Origin: Inonotus obliquus | Taxonomy: Eukaryota; Basidiomycota; Agaricomycetes; Hymenochaetales; Hymenochaetaceae | Length of the DNA stretch: 64,000 nt | NCBI GenBank assembly: GCA_032164295.1 | Contig: JAJHTX010000008.1 | Location: forward strand, 372,001 to 436,000 | Reading direction: 5' to 3' | Shown: positions 58,645 through 64,000 of the stretch, piece after piece | Position numbering within the stretch: position 1 is the first letter of the stretch | Layout: the number at the start of each line of letters is the position of its first letter | Made by a program: the position numbers and the translations under genes | Notes under the pieces: generated by a model | What the model was told of the DNA's origin: nothing | The model's database searches: none | What the model saw: only the letters and a program-made list of their open reading frames with translations

Positions 58645-59073
58645 GAATCCTTACCAATTCTAGGCTGTCCTGACATAACAAGCCCCAGTCCATTATTGTT
58701 CCGCCCAAACTCAACGACTCTGTCGAACATATCGCGGTACGCTTGCCGAACGTAAAGCTGATTATGAGTATTCGCAAAGACTTTTAAGTGATGACTAGTG
58801 TCGTCAAGTCCAATTTTATCATAGGCGAGAGGTATGATAGGGCGTTTAAACACTTCGTCAAAGTTCTGGGTATGCCAAAACTTGTAGAAATTTCGCCATT
58901 TTTCATCGGTTTCCGAATGCCAGCCGAATGGCATTCTCTGGGTGCCTGTATCCAACTCTGGAGTGACCGGCCGATGAAGCGTGGCTAGTTGAAGCAATAT
59001 ATCAGTTCGATATCTCAATGACGCCAACCGATTTTGCTGAATCACTTACCAGACCCCGCCTCTGCAGGAAGGT

Positions 59074-60532
59074 TGTTAAGACCAGTGCAGATCGGATCAG
59101 CAGACCGACATTGATCGACTGATCAACACGATCGATGCACCAGAACAAGTCCACTCACTCCGGCAATATTCACAGTCCGTCTTGGTAAGCGATGGGAAGT
59201 GCGAGGCGGTGCTTTGTAGAGCAGAGTAGCAACAGTACTTAGTTGGGGTCAAGGGACCGGCCGGACACTAGTACCGATGATAAGAGTGGTAGCGAAGAAG
59301 AGAAGCTTTGTGGGGCTTCTTTGTATTCACTAGTACAGAAGAATTTTGCTGAGGGACATAGCCACCCTCGCTTGGCCTATTTATACCCGAAGCTTCTATC
59401 TATTGAGTTACCTGGGCTCCCTCGGGCACAGCCTCCTGATTCTTCCGAGCACAGCCCCTATCTTGTTTGATACCCCGCAATCTCCAATCGGGTGGCGATG
59501 CACTTCCGATTTTCTCCTGCAATCTTCCAGATCCTTCGATATGACTTCATACCTGGTCAGTGCACGGCAATCATGCCATCCCCCTGTGTGGAGCTCCGTG
59601 CCTTCCGTACTGCTACGTCAGTTCTTCTTGAATGTTCCTTATGATGTCATGCACAGCAACTCGAACAGTCTGCCATGTCTTCATCCTCTGCAGGTGCTGC
59701 TGGGCCATTCGGCTGTCTCGGTTGACTCGGGCTTCCTCCCTCAATAGGATTAGCTCGATTATCAATCACCGGAGCGGCGGGCCTGTATGGTTCTGCCTGT
59801 ACTATGGCAGGTAACCCAGTCCGCCAGATCGTCGCTTGGCGATATCCGTCGGGTATCCGTATCTCCGTTCCTTGCACCTGATTGCCATTGATTCCTTCCA
59901 TGACGAAGGTTAAGATTGCCCCATTGATCTGTTCCCTCGATTGAGAGATTTCCAATGCTATCATCCCCGGTAGTTGATTCTGCTCCGATTTCCATCGTGC
60001 CACTATGTTGCCAAATAGATTATTGCGTAGTGCTTGATGTTCTCTTGTAGCTTCCGCATGTACTGGCCAGTCGAGTTGTATTGCCACTCGTCGGCATAGC
60101 TGGGAATGTATCGATCTTCTTGTCCATGCAATTACACCTGCATTCGCAATGTAGTGTAACCCCCTTCCTGTCCAAACCATAATTTCGTGCAAGTATGCAT
60201 TTAGTGTAGGTGTGAACAATGGTTGAGTTGTTTCTGCAACCGTTGACCAATGGTGGTTGCTTCGAATTGAGTAAGGTTCATGTCGAAGCATATAGTTGAC
60301 TGCATCCTCGAGTATCCATGTCTGCAGTATCCATGCTTCCTCATGTGCCCATTCACAGAACCGGCATATTGGTGTATCAATTTGTCCTGGTAATGTCGAG
60401 CCCCAGGGACAATAGCGTGTGCGTGTATAATATGTTCGATCGAATTGTCTTTCCATGTCTGATGATCGTGGGAATTTATCGGGTTGTAGCGTCTCTGGAT
60501 CTGCATGCCAAATAAGTCAATTTCTTCTGACA
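59074..60532 (-). mobile_element. Solo LTR, 1459 bp, with an internal ORF (right copy, inverted)
   Basis: Reverse of the left copy: plus-strand ends TGTTAAGACC and CTTCTGACA, flanked by AAGGT (59069-59073 and 60533-60537). It is 17 bp longer because of a short duplication (TCGACTGATCAACACGATCG region, about 59114-59135). The different target duplications show that it inserted independently of the left copy. It disrupts exon 2 of the Crinkler gene. Confidence 0.8.
59647..60456 (-). CDS. LTR-encoded ORF of 269 residues, unknown (right copy)
   Basis: Identical in translation to the ORF at 57279-58088, in opposite orientation; see that entry for the description. The TATAAATA box of this copy is at 59378-59385 (minus). 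Confidence 0.45.
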   Translation of the reverse strand: MERQFDRTYYTRTRYCPWGSTLPGQIDTPICRFCEWAHEEAWILQTWILEDAVNYMLRHEPYSIRSNHHWSTVAETTQPLFTPTLNAYLHEIMVWTGRGLHYIANAGVIAWTRRSIHSQLCRRVAIQLDWPVHAEATREHQALRNNLFGNIVARWKSEQNQLPGMIALEISQSREQINGAILTFVMEGINGNQVQGTEIRIPDGYRQATIWRTGLPAIVQAEPYRPAAPVIDNRANPIEGGSPSQPRQPNGPAAPAEDEDMADCSSCCA

Positions 60533-60928
60533 AAGGTGAAGTGCGTCAGCTCTTCATCTAGAAAAGAGGGAGAGGCGCAACGCACCGGGAACCTCGATAA
60601 GTAGTGATCAGCCTGTGAGCCTTGCCACCTCCCGCTTCGGTCCGCGTCTCTTTACTGTCTTCTCGCTGCTGAAGGCCCATTTTAGTTTCTCATTCAACTC
60701 GTCGGTGTCCAAGTCATCCAAGTCCGCAAAGTTGATCTCAGAGCCCCACACAATGAGCGATGAAGGATCGATGTGTTTGAGGGCAATCGGTTTCTCCTCC
60801 TTGATCTTTTTCTTCAAGTTGTCAACATTTACACGTGGGGACACCTCGACAGCAAAGGCATCTCCAGGTATAGCCTTCTTTTCGTGGTTGATGAGGAGGC
60901 ACCAGACTATAACTTTGTCAGCTGCCAT

Positions 60929-61099
60929 GTTGTCAACAATTTCGGTGGGTGGCTGGAAGACAGAACAAGAAGCAGAGCAAGTTGTTGAAGAGCGAGATAG
61001 GTGTTAGAGGAATCATCTAGGCGGAGGCGGAGGACAGATTTACTCACCGTTGTGGTGGGGTAGGTAGGATGAAGGATGATTTGAACGGTCAATGAACCA
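60929..61099 (-). promoter_or_regulatory. 5' flank of the broken Crinkler gene
   Basis: About 170 bp between the ATG at 60928 and the hairpin element. It contains pyrimidine-rich leader-like sequence on the minus strand and no clear TATA box. Confidence 0.35.
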
Positions 61100-61386
61100 C
61101 ACGGCAGGCAAATCAGGATGGAGGCAAGGTCGGAATTTTAAATGTTTTTTTCGCCGTCATTTTAAATGCCGGTAAGCATATCGACCCATAAGATATTATA
61201 AATATAAACCACGTGTTGATATTCTAAATATCGATAAGGGTATCGATCAGATTGATATTTTAAATATCGACACGTGGTTTATATTTATATTATCTTATGG
61301 GTCGATATGCTTACCGGCATTTAAAATGACGGCGAAAAAAACATTTAAAATTCCGACCTTACCTCCATCCTGATTTGCCTGCCGTG
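61100..61386. mobile_element. Hairpin (fold-back) MITE, 287 bp
   Basis: Inverted arms of about 130 bp, starting CACGGCAGGCAAATCAGGAT, with only a few mismatches. The loop has TATCGATAAGGGTATCGATC. Both arms contain a TGATATT...AAATATCG word, as in the larger hairpin at 48947. No target duplication was identified. Confidence 0.7.
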
Positions 61387-62337
61387 GCACCCATACAAAT
61401 GCAATGTCATGTGACAGAGTTTTTCTTTATTCGGTGAGATTCAATGCACTCTTCGAACACTCAGAACTCACTGAATTTCTCAACAATTTCCATGTAAATG
61501 TACGAATCACATTGTTTCATGACTATCTTCATTTTGTTGAGATAAAATTTTCAAGAAATTATCTAGTTCCTTAGATATGACCTAAAACTATATAATATCT
61601 CGGCGGATTTTAGTAAAAGTCGATTTCTTTTTTGAAGATATTGGTCTAAAGACATCAAATGGGGGTCGGCAATCCCAAAGTTCAACCAGTGCGTGGTATT
61701 TTCGTTGGAGCTTGAAAATTCTCCTTATTTAGGCAGATCTCATAGATCACATTTACAACAGCTGGGCAGATCCGGACTCGTTCTACAGTGGGTTCTACAC
61801 TAAGCTGGCTGGTTCTCCACTGTACACACAACACCTTATAACTCTGCCACACCAGCAAAAACAATCATTCTTTTTGCACACATTGCATCTTTGACATAGA
61901 TACAACAATCCTATGGGACCAGAATTTTGATTTTGCTCCTCCTGCCTAAATTGAATGCTTTATTTCTAGCAAATTGAGATATTTCAAGAAACAAAATCCA
62001 TAGAAGTGTTTTTATATATGCATGATTACCTTGTACAAAAAATTAGAGCTGTTTATGGGCTGGAAAGCAAGTTATAAGAATATTTCGTTTGTTGTAAATG
62101 CAGTTGAAACTCCAACGTACGGAACACTTGGCCAAAACTGTGGGAACACGCGAGTTGGAATTGGACATTGCCGACCCCCACATCAAAGACATGATATACA
62201 CACTTAATACTAGTGATCTTTGTGATGTGGGAGGGTTACATGGAGTCGAATGTGTCTCTCAAAAACCGGTCATCGCTTGTGCTTAAGCGAGCTCCGGCAC
62301 GACGCGGCATAGACCGTGAGAACAGTCGTTTTTTTGT
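61387..62337. other. Gene-free stretch
   Basis: AT-rich DNA with no supported coding frame or RNA gene. Confidence 0.5.
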
Positions 62338-63165
62338 GGTGCCTGGCACGGCCTATAAAAAATCCGTGTCACTTTTCCCGGGCGGAGTTTTAAATACTTT
62401 CCATTTATAGTAACTCGTGTCGATCTTCATGTCCCACTTTCCGGTCCCCTACTAAATCCCTTGAATATGTAGTTCCACAGAATTTGAGTTATTTGTCCCT
62501 TCCTTTCAACATGAAAAGGCTTGAAATAACTATCTGATGTGAAATATACCAAATCCGAATCAATTGTAGGTGATATTCAGGCAGAATATACATAACTGTT
62601 TCTACTTATGTGTCACATGATCTTATTTTGGCTTTTTTGCACGACCATATCTTCCTCTGAAAACACTTATAAAACTCCTTTAAAACTGCTTGGACATGAT
62701 GTATGTGTGTATTAGGGTGGTTCTGTCAACAATATGTGAAAAAAATCGACATACTGGTGGAGAGATTAGCATATACAGTAGACACAGCAGCATATATGCT
62801 TCCTAGCTCAATGAATTCAGGCTTTCTTGTCATATTTCTTTCAGATATATAAATCTTAACAAAAAATAAAGATTTTGTTAAAACAAATTCTTAAGAAGTG
62901 TCATAGTTATTTATATATGTGTCAAAAATCGCCGTATCTTGGAATCTGTTGGACAGTTTTTGTAATTTTTCTTACCACCTTGTTCAGAGTGTTGAAAAAT
63001 AATTTTTGGACATTTTTTCAGATTTTTTGTAAAGTTGTGGAAGGGAGGACGGGCCCTCGAATCTCAAAACAAAAAGTGGAACAGGTGAATCCGTGTCGAT
63101 CGCCGCTTAGCCATGGAAGGGACTGTGGGAATGTCACGGAAATTACATGGGCCGTGCCAGGTACC
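62338..63165. mobile_element. Mutator-like MITE, 828 bp, copy 2 (inverted)
   Basis: Starts GGTGCCTGGCACGGCCT and ends GGCCGTGCCAGGTACC. Reverse complement of 39254-40085 with scattered differences. The flanking 9-mers TTTTTTTGT and ATTTTTTGA match at 7 of 9 positions. No coding capacity. Confidence 0.75.
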
Positions 63166-63304
63166 ATTTTTTGATAGGGATTGCCACTCCCCAATTTGGG
63201 GTCATGTGATGCATGACCACGTGCTGCAACAGTGTAAGTACGCGCCGCGGCGCGTCCAATGACACAAACAACTTCATCTTCAACTACCACATCTACATCA
63301 ATTC

Positions 63305-64000
63305 ATGCCGTCCAATACACCATCTACTAAAACTGTCGATCAACCGAGCACACCGTCCGGAGTTTCATCCGGAGATGAGCTTGCTTATATGGTCTACATC
63401 CCTGTCGATGGAGAACAAACCTGCTATCCTATCCGTATATCGCCCGGGGCATTTGTCGGGGATCTGATAGAAGCGGTTGCTGCTGGCCGTGCATTCAAGG
63501 AACACGTAGGATCCGAGGGCATATACCTTTACAAGGTCAGCCGCCCCGTCTCCCTGTAAACCTTCTTCCTTGCTTATCCCCTTTTAAGTGCGGCGAGGTG
63601 GACTCACGTCCTCGGGGAAGGAGCGCTGAAACTAGAAGGGACCGTTATAGTCAGTCTAGGGAATGGCTTCTGAAGTATGAGCGGATGAAGATGGAGCTTG
63701 GAGAACTAAGTGAAGAGGATGAAAGAGAGATGGAACCGGAGCTTACCATCCAGGACTACTTTCCTTCTGGGTCACAGGCAAGGGAAGGGAAAATAGACGT
63801 GATTGCGGTCACAGATGCAAGTATGTATTCTTTCATTACTTGGATACTCAATATAACTAACATGACCGACTCAAAACGTCCTCAGTTCGTAGCCGCATTC
63901 TCTGTAAGTGTCAGCAGGATCATTTTGGATGTTACATCGGGCTGATATCCTGCAGCCGCAGATCAGGGCCTCGAAGTCTTCACCCCATCTGACTCTGAGC
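63305..64000 (+). CDS. 5' part of a gene with a Crinkler/ubiquitin-like header (runs off the window)
   Basis: ATG is at 63305. Exon 1 is 63305-63535, intron 63536-63588 (GTCAGC...TTAAG), and exon 2 63589-63820. A donor GTATGT follows, with a probable micro-exon 63866-63918 region ending at a GTAAGT, and the next exon from about 63956. Residues MVYIPVDGEQTCYPIRISPG, then GDLIEAVAAGR and GIYLYKV, follow the layout of a Crinkler-type ubiquitin fold. A charged helix (WLLKYERMKMELGEL) and LTIQDYFP follow. The rest lies outside the window. It is best treated as a possible Crinkler relative; a generic ubiquitin-like protein is the alternative. Confidence 0.4.

Larger units (their letters stand above)
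54160..60928 (-). pseudogene. Crinkler/RHS-type gene broken by two LTRs and a Tc1 element
   Basis: ATG is at 60928. Exon 1 (60928-60586) encodes a Crinkler ubiquitin-like header (VWCLLINHEKKAI, LIVWG, LLIEVPG) with an in-frame TGA at 60608-60610. Exon 2 (60557 to 59050) is split by an LTR at AAGGT. Exon 3 (58984-58655) ends in the P-loop, SGQPRIG. The next intron (58654-55797) now holds an LTR and a Tc1; without them it is 46 nt. Exon 4 (55796-55463) has KKEPVAFHS, LIDVSTATDTPPPHL and FPIQSSSPSKTRYGRWLRQR, typical of fungal RHS/Crinkler NTPase domains. The last exon (55402-54160) has a TAG at 54799-54801 and VTVWIFQKT, then HGGSEKGFARI, a nuclease-like end. The spliced Walker A reads GQPRIGTT, so the key Lys is missing. 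Not functional as it stands. Confidence 0.75.

Overview
This window comes from a filamentous basidiomycete, most likely an agaricomycete. The evidence is: genes split by many short (about 46-70 nt) GT-AG introns, a Plavaka-type DNA transposon with a divergent companion gene that I read as DUF6698, fungal Crinkler/RHS-type proteins, a fungal Nup84/Nup107 gene, and many LTR, Tc1/pogo and hairpin elements. Only three loci look like ordinary single-copy genes: Nup84 (14096-17243, minus), a membrane-anchored spermidine-synthase-like protein (17747-19787, minus) and the DUF6698-type gene (29097-30912, plus). I saw no rRNA, tRNA or CRISPR array.

Layout: 1-3360 is an inverted copy of a repeat unit that carries a two-exon C2H2 zinc-finger gene (copy A). 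3361-9960 is AT-rich transposon graveyard: a DUF6698 fragment, the 3' end and LTR of a chromodomain Ty3/Gypsy element, a Tc1 helix-turn-helix fragment, a broken pogo/Fot1 transposase and a pogo-like MITE. 10021-13216 is a Crinkler-type gene (ubiquitin-like header, P-loop, nuclease-like end) with one frameshift. The two housekeeping genes follow. 21518-22128 is a further repeat piece, inverted relative to the first bases of the window. 22763-28805 is a decayed Plavaka transposase (minus) containing a roughly 1.7-kb insertion full of GGTACC/GATACC words, and the DUF6698-type gene starts 291 bp away on the other strand.

31986-53700 is a segmentally duplicated block. Four more zinc-finger paralogues (B, C, D, E) lie in the same orientation at 37765, 41958, 44943 and 51919, separated by non-coding repeat sequence that recurs in several copies. 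It is punctuated by a 1.77-kb LTR-like insertion, a 1.58-kb solo LTR that contains an ORF, an 832-bp Mutator-like MITE with a 9-bp target duplication, and a 415-bp near-perfect hairpin. The zinc-finger copies share one intron position and differ in the length of a Ser/Pro linker (three repeats to none). Copy E gained an exon by duplicating the intron.

53700-61000 is one Crinkler gene (minus) broken into pieces. Two nearly identical 1.45-kb LTRs in opposite orientation (TSDs GAATC and AAGGT) and a Tc1 element (TA) have landed in it; one LTR and the Tc1 both sit inside what was a 46-nt intron. Upstream are a 287-bp hairpin, a second copy of the Mutator-like MITE (inverted), and the 5' end of another possibly Crinkler-like gene running off the right edge.

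Nothing here forms an operon or a metabolic cluster. The biological story is a rapidly duplicating zinc-finger family and Crinkler genes in a transposon-dense compartment next to conserved genes.
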